Source: Plantago major (taxonomy: Eukaryota > Streptophyta > Magnoliopsida > Lamiales > Plantaginaceae). From it: 64,000 nt of DNA. The position numbers and the translations under genes are program-made. The DNA lies in contig CM048841.1 of NCBI GenBank assembly GCA_026545765.1, positions 63,289,608-63,353,607 of the forward strand. Reading direction: 5' to 3'. Positions 9,735-20,320 of the stretch are shown one piece after another. The notes below the pieces were generated by a model. It was not told the DNA's origin and made no database searches. It worked only from the letters and a program-made list of their open reading frames with translations. Numbering within the stretch: the first letter of the stretch is position 1; the number at the start of each line of letters is the position of its first letter.

Positions 9735-11470
9735 GGGTGGCTACTGCTCGAACCTAGAGATGAAAGCCTGCACCTGTTACCAAAGACGCTCGTTTTCCTA
9801 TCGTAGTGCTCTATCTCGCCGCTCCATATCCTCTGTTAGTCGTGCAACATGTTCTGAAACCTGTGACTGCACTAACTCCGAGACCTGCTCCTGTGCGAAA
9901 ACCTGATGTCTAGATTACTGGGATGCTGAGTAGCTAGGAGTAGCCAATAAAGGGCCGGGACTCCCCACTCCATATAATCGGCCTTTGATGTCCATTGGGT
10001 TGACCTCTAAGAAGATGTTGTTTTGTTGTTTAATTGTCAGCGACTCACCCGCTTCGACCTGCTGCCTCTCGATCTGAGCCTCCACCTCAGCCTGAAACTG
10101 TAAAATGCAGATATCATGAGTTACAGTTTTTTCAAAATAACTTGTACTACACAAATATGAACTTTAACCAAAATTAACGTACCGCAATAGCCTCGGACTT
10201 GCTGTCAACCCATATGCCGTTCTTCAACGTGGCTCTTTTAAAGTACTCGAAGGCGGTATTCTTCTCCCCTAAAGACACCTGAAGAACATATATATGCAAA
10301 CATTTATCTAGGAACTCATTAAAGGTGTAGAAATTAAACACAAAACACATGTACGAATAAACTGACAAATTAGATGTACACTTACCGATTTCACGTGATG
10401 CGTAAGAACATCTTGCGACCCATGGTTGTGAATGGCCACCCCTTTACCCTCAGACGGCTCAGTCAGCAGGTTCTCTTTGTTCTGGTCCGCAATCTGCTGG
10501 ACATTAGGACGAGTCCAGTAGGCCTCCCAAAGAGCCCACTCCTCCTCATCACACCATGCAGGCCTTTTGTTTTGTCGCCATATGTTTTTCATAGTACTAA
10601 CCATATCCTTGTATCGGGCTGACCCCAGTGCCTCGAAACAAGGCCATATTAGGTGGAGCAACTTGTTGGGAATGAAGTACTTTTTCTACACTCCCAATTC
10701 CAGACAACATCCAAATTACATAACGTAAACCGAGACATCAATTTAATAAGATAACACAACATAACATATTCAATGTTGACTAACATATCACCCAAGTTTA
10801 GCCGCTAACATACAACTCACATATAGTGGCTAACATACCGCTCACATTGTCCTAAAATTTACTAACACTGTGGTGACTAACATATCACCCAAGTTTAGCG
10901 GCTAACATACCACTCACATATAGTGGCTAACATACCACTCACATTAAAACAACGATTATAACAACAAATAAAGGAATGTCAGATTTAAACTTACCCGCAA
11001 CTCATCAAAGTACTCGCCTCTCATCCAGTCCGAGATGCACGACCACTTCTCGTCCCCCTCCCCCGGGGGCTCCCTCTTACTCCGAAAGATGCCACCGAGT
11101 TTAGGGCTGCATCTAAAGGGAATAACCTGTTATCAATGTATAAGATACAAGAAACAAATATTAATTAGTATAGTAGAACAATGATGTGACATAAATTATC
11201 TTAAGTTATGTTCTATATATATAAAGGAATGCATAATACTTACTTGTCTCTACCCAGTGGGAACAACACAGGCTTCCCTTTCCACTGAGCCCCGACCTCA
11301 AGCTCGGTGTAGGGACAATCGTCATCCTCTAAGTTCCCGAAGATCTGATTCGAGCCCCTGCTCAAACCAGGTGGGGTCTCAGGAACCGCAGACCGGCTGC
11401 TCTGACTTCCAAGGCCCTCATGCTCCTCTAACTCTGGCACCCCTCCTCGACTACCCCCCGACTGGATGCA
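9735..11470 (-). pseudogene. CACTA second protein, Transposase_24 type (TNPA/TNP1-like)
   Basis: Exon-like blocks on the minus strand read leftward. They include an acidic N-terminal block (LEEHEGLGSQSSRSAVP, 11440-11240), CPKLGGIFRSKREPPGEGDE with WSCISDWMRGEYF (about 11110-11000), RPAWCDEEEWALWEAYW (about 10560-10500), LGEKNTAFEYFKRATLKNGIW (about 10290-10200), the hallmark KGRLYGVGSPGPLL (about 9985-9940) and a C-terminal coiled-coil-like tail to 9735. This is the plant Ptta/En/Spm Transposase_24 family, thought to bind subterminal repeats. Introns separate the blocks. A few in-frame stops in the tail suggest decay. Confidence 0.75.
10778..10945. repeat. two-copy tandem repeat, period 97 bp, in an intron of the CACTA gene
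   Basis: About 71 bp starting GACTAACATATCACCCAAGT occur at 10778-10849 and again at 10875-10945 with few changes. Each copy contains shorter internal repeats of GGCTAACATACC-ACTCACAT. They fall between exon-like blocks, so they are probably intronic. Confidence 0.8.
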
Positions 11471-11699
11471 TGGGGGAGGATGGTAGGTGGGTCATCTCTG
11501 TCGCGGCATCTGCAAAAACATGCAACAAATACAGGAAAAATGTGTTAGTATACAACTACATAAATTTAGAAAAGCATGTAAATCACAAATACGTGGTATT
11601 ATCAACAACTAACTTGTTATATACATAATCTACCCTTCTCACATACCCTGGGCATCCTCGTCTAAGTCTACATACTGGTGCTCGTGCAGATCTATCAAC

Positions 11700-12766
11700 T
11701 CATCACGAGCCTATACCGGAGTTTTTGCTTGTTCATCGACAACCTCTTCTTGGTACGAGTTGGTAATTGAGTCTTCTTTCTCAACGTACTCCACTTTGCA
11801 GCGGGCACCTATAGGTATCACAACTAACCAGTCCACCATGTCGCATTTCCTGCTTGGATATTCAAGAAACACCACTTGTCGTGCTTGAGTCGCCAAGATA
11901 AATAGTTTGTACCAAGTGGATTAGGATCATACCAGTCAACATCAAACATAAAGGTTCTTTTCAAGGGAAAACCGGGATATTCAAGGTGCACTATTCGTTT
12001 CAGCTTCCCGTGGAAATCATACAAATCAGGTGGTCCTAAATCTTGCCCCCTGACACACACCCCAGAATTACTTGTAGCCATGGCCGTGTTAGAGTCAATC
12101 ATGTGGAACCTAAGGCCATTGACTATGTAAGATGGGAATGTGTAGACCTTTTTGAATGGTCCCTCTGCAAGAGCACTCAAGTAAGGGCATGTGACGTTGT
12201 TGACAGGATCTCGGACATACTCCTTGAACCAATCTGGAAATTCTGATTCCATCTTTGAGTCAAGGAGTTCTTCAAGCGTATCATCTGCCAGCTGAGGATT
12301 CTTCTCCAGACAACGCTCTTTGAAAACGCTATAGACATTGGCATGATTATAAGTCTACATACTAGCTTGGATTTTACTTAAAAGTTCAATTTTAGTTGCT
12401 TTTAATAAGAAAGGTACTCACCCAGCAAATATCACCATATACTTGTCAACCTCAGCACAATTCGTGAGGACATAATATTGAGCTGCCTTCAGCTCCTTAT
12501 CCGTCAGATATTCTTTATTACTCTGTCCCATAGGTCTCCCTGAGACCCTAAAAATAGATAGGGAAACATCATCATCCTCTTGAATTTTGAATGTGTCTAC
12601 ATTTCAAGACGGCTTAGATGCCTTTGTCGGGACGTGGTCCTCAAAGTAATAGGAGCAAAAGGTTGCAGTTTCCTCTCGAACGTACGCATTGGCAATCGAT
12701 CCTTCAGGTCTACCATTGTTCTTGACATATTTCTTCAATTTCCCCAAGTACCTGTAATGTATATTT
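11700..12766 (-). pseudogene. CACTA TNP2 transposase, C-terminal exons
   Basis: The block at 12756-12600 reads YLGKLKKYVKNNGRPEGSIA and then REETATFCSYYFEDHVPT, the end of the DUF4218 region of CACTA transposases. The block at 12252-11824 gives DLYDFHGKLKRIVHLEYPG and MFDVDWYDPNPLGTNYLSW, the DUF4216 region. A splice acceptor (ATACATTACAG) precedes YLGKLK. The matching donor and the YPFER codons lie beyond copia element 2 at about 24170, so that element sits in this intron. Confidence 0.82.
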
Positions 12767-12813
12767 ATGTAAGAAAGTGTGACTAGGGAAAATTCAGACA
12801 TTTTAAGTACAAG

Positions 12814-13953
12814 TGTTGGTCCAGATAACGACAATGTAAAAGACTGGGGGGATTGAATAGTCTTTTCAACATTTTGTCGATAAAACAATTTCTCATAAAG
12901 TTGGGTAACTTTCTGATACTTATAATCAGAATAGCGAAAGTCTTTCTGATAAGTGCACGTGCTCAGCAAGCTAGTAAAGTGTGTAAATTACTTTGCAAGT
13001 AAGTAAAGGTAGAAAGTAAGTGCAGAAAGTAAATAACACAGTAGCTTTATAGTGGTATCTGAAGGTGGCGTAATCCTTCAACTAATCCACTTCGGCCTTT
13101 CTCAGACCTAGAATCCACTAAGACAGATAATTGAGTTCACCTTACAAATATCTTCTCTCGATTCCTAAATACACTAGGTTCCAAACCAAGTGTTCCCCCT
13201 GAGTTCTTCCCCGGCTTTCCCAGCCAAGTACTTCCTCTACTCAGAACCTTTCTTGGAGTTATTCCTTAGTTTCCCAAACTAAGTACTTCCTCTACTCCAC
13301 GCATTTTCTGGTGTTGGTTAAGAAGAGTTTGTCAGATTGGTAGATTTGTAATACTACCTTCTGGAACAAGAGTCACTTAACACACTTGGACAGTGTGTGG
13401 TGATATGTTCTTTACTGATCCAAGTCTATGTTCTTCGTTCAGGAGAATGAATATCTTAGCAAGTCACAACGGTGCTTCAATTTAACTCCTTTACAACATA
13501 TATAGCTTGTTAAGGATCAGGACACTTAGAATTTTCGTGGTACTTAGAATCAAGAGCTTGGTCGCAACTGTAAAGCTAGAGAGTAAGTAGGCAGAAGGCT
13601 TGTATGCTTGAGTGTAGTATATGAAATTCAGTTGTTCAAGTGTGTCTAAGGTGTTTTCAAGCATTCTAAGTGGTGATATTTATAGGTGAAAATCAAGCTG
13701 TTTGAATTACTATCCGTTAGGCTATTGAGATTCAAACTACAAACAATTCGTTGATAGTACTACAGAACTTTTGTCTCTTTGTTCAGAGATAAAGCTTTTG
13801 GTCAGCAAGTTCTGCAATGGGATTAAATGCACTGTACTATCGTTTGTCCTGTTGTGCCAATGGAACTATGCACGCTGTCTGAGGCTGTGCACGTCGATAT
13901 CAGAAACTCCAAGCCTTTCAGAAACTAAGGAAAACATCTTTTCTTCTAGAAAC
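12814..13953 (-). repeat. copia element 2, 3' LTR, truncated
   Basis: It matches 22695 to about 23855 from TGTTGGTCCAGATAA onward. After AACATTGTTTTCA the two LTRs diverge completely, and the last 300 bp or so of LTR are replaced by foreign DNA (13954 to about 14800). An open plus-strand frame across its end is not supported as a gene. Confidence 0.88.
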
Positions 13954-14810
13954 ATTGTTTTCAAGATTACGGGAGAGAAGAGGACTGAGCGATAAAGATC
14001 TCAAGATCCGGCCAAGCGGAATCGACTTCAGCGGTGGAACGGGAGGAGTCGCCGGTCGCGATCGGAAGAGACAGTCTGTTCGAACAGTTACAGGAGTTGC
14101 AGCAGGCTTACAAATTAGGGAAAAACAGAGTTGACAAATGGAGAGATCTGAGAAGAAATAATTATCAATTGATGGGGTTTTCTTGATGAATTGATGGGTT
14201 TTTCTAAAATTTTATATTATGGTTTAGTTTTAATTTAATGTTTTATAATGTATTTTTATATAATTGTATTTACATATTAAAATAAACTTCAATGGGTGAT
14301 TCGTAAATTAACCAGTATGACTACTCATTGAGTTATTGTACATTAGAGAGTAGTCGTACATAAGATCAATGGTTGAGATTAGATCTCAACAGTTGTACGA
14401 CTACTATCTCATTTTAACAATTAGTACGACTACTATCTCACCGTAGAAACCCCCAAGAAGATTAGGAATGTTTTTTTCTATTTTCGTGCAAGTGATTTGT
14501 GGGATTAGGCAAAAGTATTTTTCTTTGCTAAATCCGCCTTTATATAGCAATGCAAGTACATGCGATACAAATGAATTCTGTATGTATATTACTCACAGTT
14601 CTGCACATGCATGGTGAAAAGGCGTTATTGCATTTAATGCAAGTGGGGTCAGTTACTTGGTTACTGCGCGAGTGGGGTTAGTGGACGCATCTTGGTCGTT
14701 GAATTACAAGCCTTAATTTCTAAAGGGATGAGATTGATTTTCAGAGCAATGATATCAATCAACACATGTAATTGTGCCCCATCAATGTAATTTGTCACAA
14801 CTCGCCTAAG
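13954..14810. other. foreign insert replacing the end of an LTR
   Basis: This stretch matches neither the partner LTR nor other copia parts. It begins with a coding-like segment, continues with an AT-rich tail that looks like a 3' untranslated region (14187-14290), and ends with several direct and inverted copies of GAGTAGTCGTAC/GTACGACTAC around a palindrome GTTGAGATTAGATCTCAAC (14370-14390). I see no clear terminal inverted repeat or target duplication. From about 14810 the sequence again shows words typical of copia element 2. Confidence 0.5.
13989..14186 (+). pseudogene. possible captured exon, C-terminus of an unidentified plant protein
   Basis: A 65-codon open frame without its own ATG ends in TGA at 14184-14186. 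It is rich in charged residues, and its end reads SLFEQLQELQQAYKLGKN then RVDKWRDLRRNNYQLMGFS, which looks like a helical protein tail. GC content is higher than in the flanks, and an AT-rich tail follows the stop. This is what a captured last exon plus 3' UTR would look like. I do not recognise the parent gene, and chance openness cannot be excluded. Confidence 0.4.
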
Positions 14811-14978
14811 TGTCTTTCAACTTCTCAGAAACCTGTAACTAGTGTACAAAACTGGATTCAGAGATCATTAATTGACCGTCCAGTACTTGTTTGAAATATT
14901 TCACAAGGAAATTTTCAACACAAAAGAGATATTTGACTTCTGATAGGAATTGTCTTTTTGGTCAAACTTTTCTTTTTA

Positions 14979-14991
14979 TGTTCCCCCCTGA
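14979..14991 (-). promoter_or_regulatory. copia element 2 polypurine tract
   Basis: The minus strand reads GTCAGGGGGGAACA, a typical plus-strand primer tract, between the RNase H end and the 3' LTR side. It does not abut the recognisable LTR because the LTR end is replaced. It may be an extra internal tract rather than the original LTR-adjacent one. Confidence 0.5.
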
Positions 14992-15006
14992 CTTAGATGT
15001 TTCATG

Positions 15007-15201
15007 GTTTCTGAATACCCATTTCAGAGACCTTTCTAAGTAGCCTTTTCTTCAATGCCTTAGATATTTGAATACCCGTTTCAAGTATCTTTCAGAAATA
15101 GCAACTTTCTGAGTGTCCGTCTCATAAATTACTCTCGTCATTTCTTTTTAGAAACCTTTATTCCCTTTATATTGGTTCAATGAGTTCCCATCTCAGAGAC
15201 C
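15007..15201. repeat. four degenerate copies of a 26-30 bp unit
   Basis: Related units (TCTGAATACCCATTTCAGAG, ATTTGAATACCCGTTTCAAG, TCTGAGTGTCCGTCTCATAA and CAATGAGTTCCCATCTCAGA) start near 15008, 15065, 15108 and 15177. They lie in the 3' non-coding part of copia element 2, just beyond the RNase H end. Confidence 0.6.
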
Positions 15202-15239
15202 AATATTAGCACCTTGGTAGTTCCATTAGTCCGAGACTA

Positions 15240-16600
15240 TGTCTTAAACTTAGAAATCTACTCTCTTCCAGAGGCTTAGTGAAGATATCAGCAAGTTTGT
15301 CTCATGTGCCAATCTTGAGTATCTCTATATTGCCTTTTTCGACATGGTCTCTGATGAAGTGGTGTCTGAAATCAATGTGCTTGGTTCTTGCATGAAACAT
15401 AGGATTCTGAGTAATAACAATAGCACTTGTATTGTCACATAAAATGGTAGTTTTCTCTTTATTGAGTCCGTGGTCTCTGAGTTGTTGTTGAATCCACAGA
15501 TTTTGTGATGCACAACATCCAACGGCAATATACTCTGCTTCTGTGGTTGAGGTGGCAATTGAGTTTTGTTTCTTGCTGAACCATGACATTAAACGAGCTC
15601 CAAGGAATTGACAAGTTCCTGAAGTACTTTTTCTATCAATCATTGATCCAGCATAGTTGGGATCAGAATGTACAACCAAACTCAATCCACTCTCCTTTGG
15701 ATACCACAATCCAACATCTATTGTACCTTTCACATACCTTAATATCTTCAAGGAAGTGTCGTAGTGTGTTTGCATTGGATTTGTCTGAAAACTTGCACAA
15801 ACTCCAACTGCATATTGGATATCTGGTCTACTCGCAGTGAGATACAATAGTGACCCAATTAATTTCCTATACTTGTGTTCTTCAACATTCTTGTCGGATT
15901 CAGTATAGGTCATCTTGGTTCCAATGCTCATAGGTATCTTAGCGTTCTTGTCAGAAGGCTTTAGATTAAACTTATTGAGCATGTCCTTGGCATACTTTGT
16001 TTGACTAATGAATATTCCATTCTTGAATTTCTTGACTTGCAACCCTAAGAAGTAATTCAATTTCCCATCATGCTCATCTCAAATTTTCTTTTCATGAGTT
16101 CAGCAAAGTCTTCACAAAGTTGCTTGTCCTTAGATCCAAATATTATTTCATCTACATAAACATAAACTAAGAGAAGTTTCCCTTCATGGTTCAATGTAAA
16201 GAGAGTTTTATCAACATCTCCCTTATTGAATCCACTACCCAGCAAGTATTTGGCTAAAGTATCATACCATGCTCTTGGAGCTTATTTTAGTCCATATAGA
16301 GCTTTCTGAAGCTTATAAACCATTTTTCCTTCTGAGGGAACTTCAAAGCCTGGTGGTTGATCAACATAGACTTCCTCAGCGAGCTCACCATTCAGGAATG
16401 CACTTTTAACATCCATTTGGTAAACTTTGAAGTCATTATGGGCTGCAAATGCTAGAAATAGTTTGATTGCATCCAATCTTGCAACTGGTGCATAAGACTC
16501 ATCAAAATATAGTCCTTCAGTCTGGGTGAATCCCTTGGCAACCAACCTAGCTTTGTCTCTGGCTATTTCACCAGACTCATTCATCTTGTTTCTGAAAACC
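15240..16600 (-). pseudogene. copia element 2 RT and RNase H
   Basis: RT begins near 16584 ([40 protein letters not shown]). A stop and frame change follow LQKALYGLK near 16282. The catalytic motif is YVDE, not YVDD, at about 16158-16147. RNase H covers 15860-15240 (YAGSMIDRKSTSGTCQFLG, KKQNSIATSTTEAEY, CDNTSAIVITQNPM, RTKHIDFRHHFIRDHVEKG), ending with a degraded DIFTKPLEESR near 15270. The domains copy RNA into DNA and degrade the template. The changed motif and stops mean it is inactive. Confidence 0.92.
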
Positions 16601-17449
16601 CACTTATTTCCTATAACAGATCTTCCATCAATAAAGGGAACCAGTTTTCAGACTTTGTTTCTTTTAAATTGATCCAACTCTTCTTGCATTGCTGAGATCC
16701 AGTCCTGATCTTGTAATGCATCTTCAATAGTTTTAGGTTCAATATTTGAAATGAAACATCCATGGAGAGAATTTGCATTTTCAGCAATAGCTCTTCTAGT
16801 TCTGACACCTTGGTTTAGAGGAACTATCACATCCTTAGCAGGATGGTCTCTTATCCATGTCATGATAGGTTTAGAACTAGTAGGATCAAGATCAATGTTG
16901 TTATCAGAGTCATCATGACCTTGATTGGATACTTGTTCAGTATTGTTGAAGTCAGGTACATTAATGGTACCCTGGATTTCTGACAGTTGTTCAGTGTCTG
17001 GAGTATCTGAGGTAGGTCTTTCTGTGACCCTTGGCTCAGAAACCTCTATATGATGAACACTTTCTGAGATATGATCCTTTACAGGTTTTCTCAGAGGGAA
17101 TTCTTCATCATGTCCTAGAGTCATCTTGTTGTTACTTGACAGAGGTTGCCTTTCATCGTCAGACTCATCCTCTAAGTCTATGATAGAATTGTTTATCTTT
17201 GAGGATTCTTGTTCAGAATATTCGATCAAAATTTCTTTGAACCTTTCTGAGAGTTCATCATTTATAGGTGCTTTCTTGTTTCCTTCATAGAATACTACAT
17301 GCACAGATTCTTCAATCTTTTGTGTCCTTTTGTTGTATACTCTATATGCTTTGCTATTCAGAGAGTAGCCCAGAAATCACCTTCATCTGCCTTTTGTTGA
17401 AATGTTCTTAAATATTATGTACCATTGTTCAGAACAAAACATCTACAAC
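16601..17449 (-). pseudogene. copia element 2 integrase C-terminus and linker
   Basis: It reads leftward from the solo-LTR insertion: a degraded CFVLNNG with SKAYRVYNKRTQKIEESVHV (about 17440-17300), then an acidic linker to IEDALQDQDWISAMQEELDQF (about 16740-16660) and the RT start. A frameshift near 17300 and another near 16660 break it. The ribosomal-like reading joins the integrase at 19199 across the solo LTR. Confidence 0.85.
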
Positions 17450-17454
17450 CAAAC

Positions 17455-19193
17455 TTTAACAGCCCAAAACGTTAGTATTTCGAATTTAGACGTTTTAGAG
17501 CAAACCGAGCGTTAAGCGGAGTTCGTAAAACGTTAGTTTTTGGCCCAAAACTATTTTCCTTAAAGTTAAGCCCAATATTCTTTTGTGAGCCCATCTTTTA
17601 GCCCTTGTCAAAACCCTAGTCTCCCAAAAACCCTAGGGATTTTCAAAAGAAAACATTTTAGCCAAAGTCACTTTTTTTTCGCGCGTTAAATTTCTGCCAG
17701 ACGCAGTCTTGTTCAAAACTCGATTCCCGGTTCAATAACCGTCGGATCGAGCTGATATTTGGAGAGCGGATTCGTAACATATCATTATACACTTTCACCG
17801 GAGGGATCGTCATTATGATGTTTGAGACGGCCATAATTTGATGTCGAACTGAGAGCTATGTTTTCGACACCGTTTTCAATGTTTGCCTCTCTCGTTCATT
17901 TCTCAAGGCAAGTTCCCCTAGGACTTGCATTCACAAATATATATATGTATGATGTAAATTTTGTGTGAGTAATCGTTAGATATATTTACAAGTTTGTAGG
18001 TTACCCTATGTTCCTTCTCGTATAGGTGTTATTTGTTAAAGTATGATGATGTGATTAATTTGTGTTTCTATTTGTTCAGATGAAAGAGGTTAGTATGTAA
18101 TTGCTTCATTGATGGTTATGTCATCCGGTTTTGGTCCAGTGCATAGCCAGTACTTTGATCAATGTTTTCTAGTTGATTTGGAGGTGACGATCATTTATGT
18201 TGGTCATATTTGTGCCTATCTAGTTTACATGGTATAAGATTAATTTGTCCATGAAGTGATTTTACTCAAGTTGGTTTGGATGACGATCTGATTAGATATG
18301 TATGATGTACTACTGTTCAGTAATCTACTTTGTTCTTATTGCAGATGTTATATGATGTTATGTTATGCACACACATTAGTACATGCATTCATGAGTTAGA
18401 GTCCAGAAGCATGCATTCACTTTAAGAAGATGTTAAGTTCAAAGTAATGCAAGTTTTAAAGTTAAAGAAAAGTAAGGGCTCGTAAGGACACCACCCTAAG
18501 CATTTGTGGCAATTTTAAGAGTATCGACTAGAGTGTGATTAGTGCCTCTAGTCGTGTTTTAAGAGTTTTAAGAGGCCACCATAGGCTGGGGTAGGACCTT
18601 GCGATTCCAAGTGAGCCCGCGAATCATGTTAAGATTTTAAGATGTTTCAAGAATAAGTTTCAAGACAAGTTTCATGTTCAAGTTAAAGAGTTTTAAAGAA
18701 TGACAAGTTCAAGTTCAAGTTCAGAGTTTAAAGTAGGGTCAAGTCAGGTCTTAAGGTTGCATCGCATTAAGCAAGACTAAAAGATTTAAAAGACATGAAG
18801 ATAGAACTTTAGGTCATGGCACGTGCATGTAATTTGCTCAGCCAGTGGTCACGGCTGACCACTTTCTAAAATATCTATTTTAGGTATTTGAAGCCAAGCT
18901 ATTGGAGTGGAGCGTTGCCGGAGGAGCAGTGATCACTACTAAGAGCGTCTTTACAATTTTCAGCTGCATGTATTTATAATTTTGTATCAAAGATTTTACG
19001 TTATTAAAGTTCCGCTGCATTATTTTACTAGTTCACGGTTTAGTATCTAGAATTTCATATCAAGTCTTTTGATGCGTAATGCGTCTAGTAACGTTTTATA
19101 TTTTAATAAGTCAAGTTCGCCGATTTTAAAAGCTCACGCTCTAACACGTATCATATTATTCATAATTCGTGTTTTAAAATTTGGGGCGTTACA
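17455..19193 (-). mobile_element. solo LTR of a gypsy-like element
   Basis: 1739 bp, flanked by perfect CAAAC duplications at 17450-17454 and 19194-19198, interrupts the copia integrase codons exactly. On the minus strand it starts TGTAACGCCCCAAATTTT, a common start of plant chromovirus LTRs. The other end is TTTAACAGCCC where TGTAACAGCCC would be expected, one change from canonical. There is no coding region, primer site or second LTR, so LTR-LTR recombination has removed the interior. Confidence 0.85.
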
Positions 19194-19198
19194 CAAAC

Positions 19199-20320
19199 AC
19201 TCTTAGATGTTTGATATTAGGGGGTCTACCAGTCCAAAGCTCATAGGGAATTTTGTCATGGTCTTTGTTTATCAAGCATCTATTCTAAGTGTAGCAAGCC
19301 ATGTTAACAGCTTCAACCCAATAGATTTCACTTATTTCAGTGTCAGCAAGCATTGTTCTTGCCGCTTCTTTCAGCGTTCTATTCTTCGTTTCAGCAACAC
19401 GATTTTGTTGTGGTGTCCTTACTGAAGAAAGTTGGTATTGTATACCTTTGCAGGTACAAAACTCCTTTATGTACTGGTTTACAAACTCAGTACCATCGTC
19501 TGTTCTGATCACAGATACCTTGTCATTTTTCTTGACTTCTAGCTTGTTCAGCAGACTTGGTAACTCGACCCTTGCGTCAGATTTGTGTTTCAGAAAGACA
19601 ACCCAAGTGAATCTTGAATAGTCATCTACAACAACCAGACCATACTTCTTTCCTGCATAGCTTGTCATAGAGGACTCAAAGAGATCCATGTGCAACATTT
19701 GCAGTGGCCTACTACTGAAGTGTCTTGTTTTAGACTTGAAAGAGGTTTTGGATTGTTTTCCCAATTGACATGTTGAGCATAGACCTTCTTTTCTGTATGT
19801 CATTTTGGGTAATCCAATCACCAGATCTTTCTTAGCTAGCTTATTCAGAGTTTTGAAGTTCAAGTGGCTCATTCTTTTGTGCAATAGCCAATTTTCTTCA
19901 GTGTGGCCAGATTGACTCACCATGAGGCATTCTTCGGTTGTTGCAGATTCCCAGTCAGCAACATAGAGACTTCCTTTCCGCCTAGCAGCCAAGACTACCC
20001 GCTTCGATTCATTGTCAACCAATTTGCATAGGTTTGACTTGATCTTTACTGAGTACCCTTTGTCTGCCAACTGACTCATGCTTAGGAGATTATATTTCAA
20101 TCCCTCTACATGTAGTACTTCAGTGATTGTAAGAGCTCCAAGCTTCAGATCGCCAAAACCTATGGTTGGATTTTAATCTCCTCCAGCAATTCTAATAATT
20201 GGTCCTTTATCACACTCTCTGTAGTTAACCAGATGTGCTTTGTCTCTTGTCATGTGCTTCCCACATCCACTATCAAAATGACACTTAGGGTTCTTCCACA
20301 TAGTGTTCTTTTAGGTTGCT
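19199..20320 (-). pseudogene. copia element 2 protease C-part and integrase
   Basis: The protease active region reads CHFDSGCGKHMT near 20280 (DSG). After a stop near 20175, the integrase runs 20100-19285: HHCC zinc region (LLHKRMSHLNFKTL ... CSTCQLGKQSK), first Asp (MLHMDLFESSM), second Asp (IRTDDGTEFVNQ) and Glu (QQNRVAETKNRTL). All three catalytic DDE residues are kept, although GVAERKN has become RVAETKN. It would insert the cDNA into the genome. The C-terminus is cut by the solo LTR. Confidence 0.92.

Noticed and set aside
13771..13995. 74-codon plus-strand frame
   Set aside because: It runs from LTR sequence into the foreign insert, so no selection could have shaped it as a gene.
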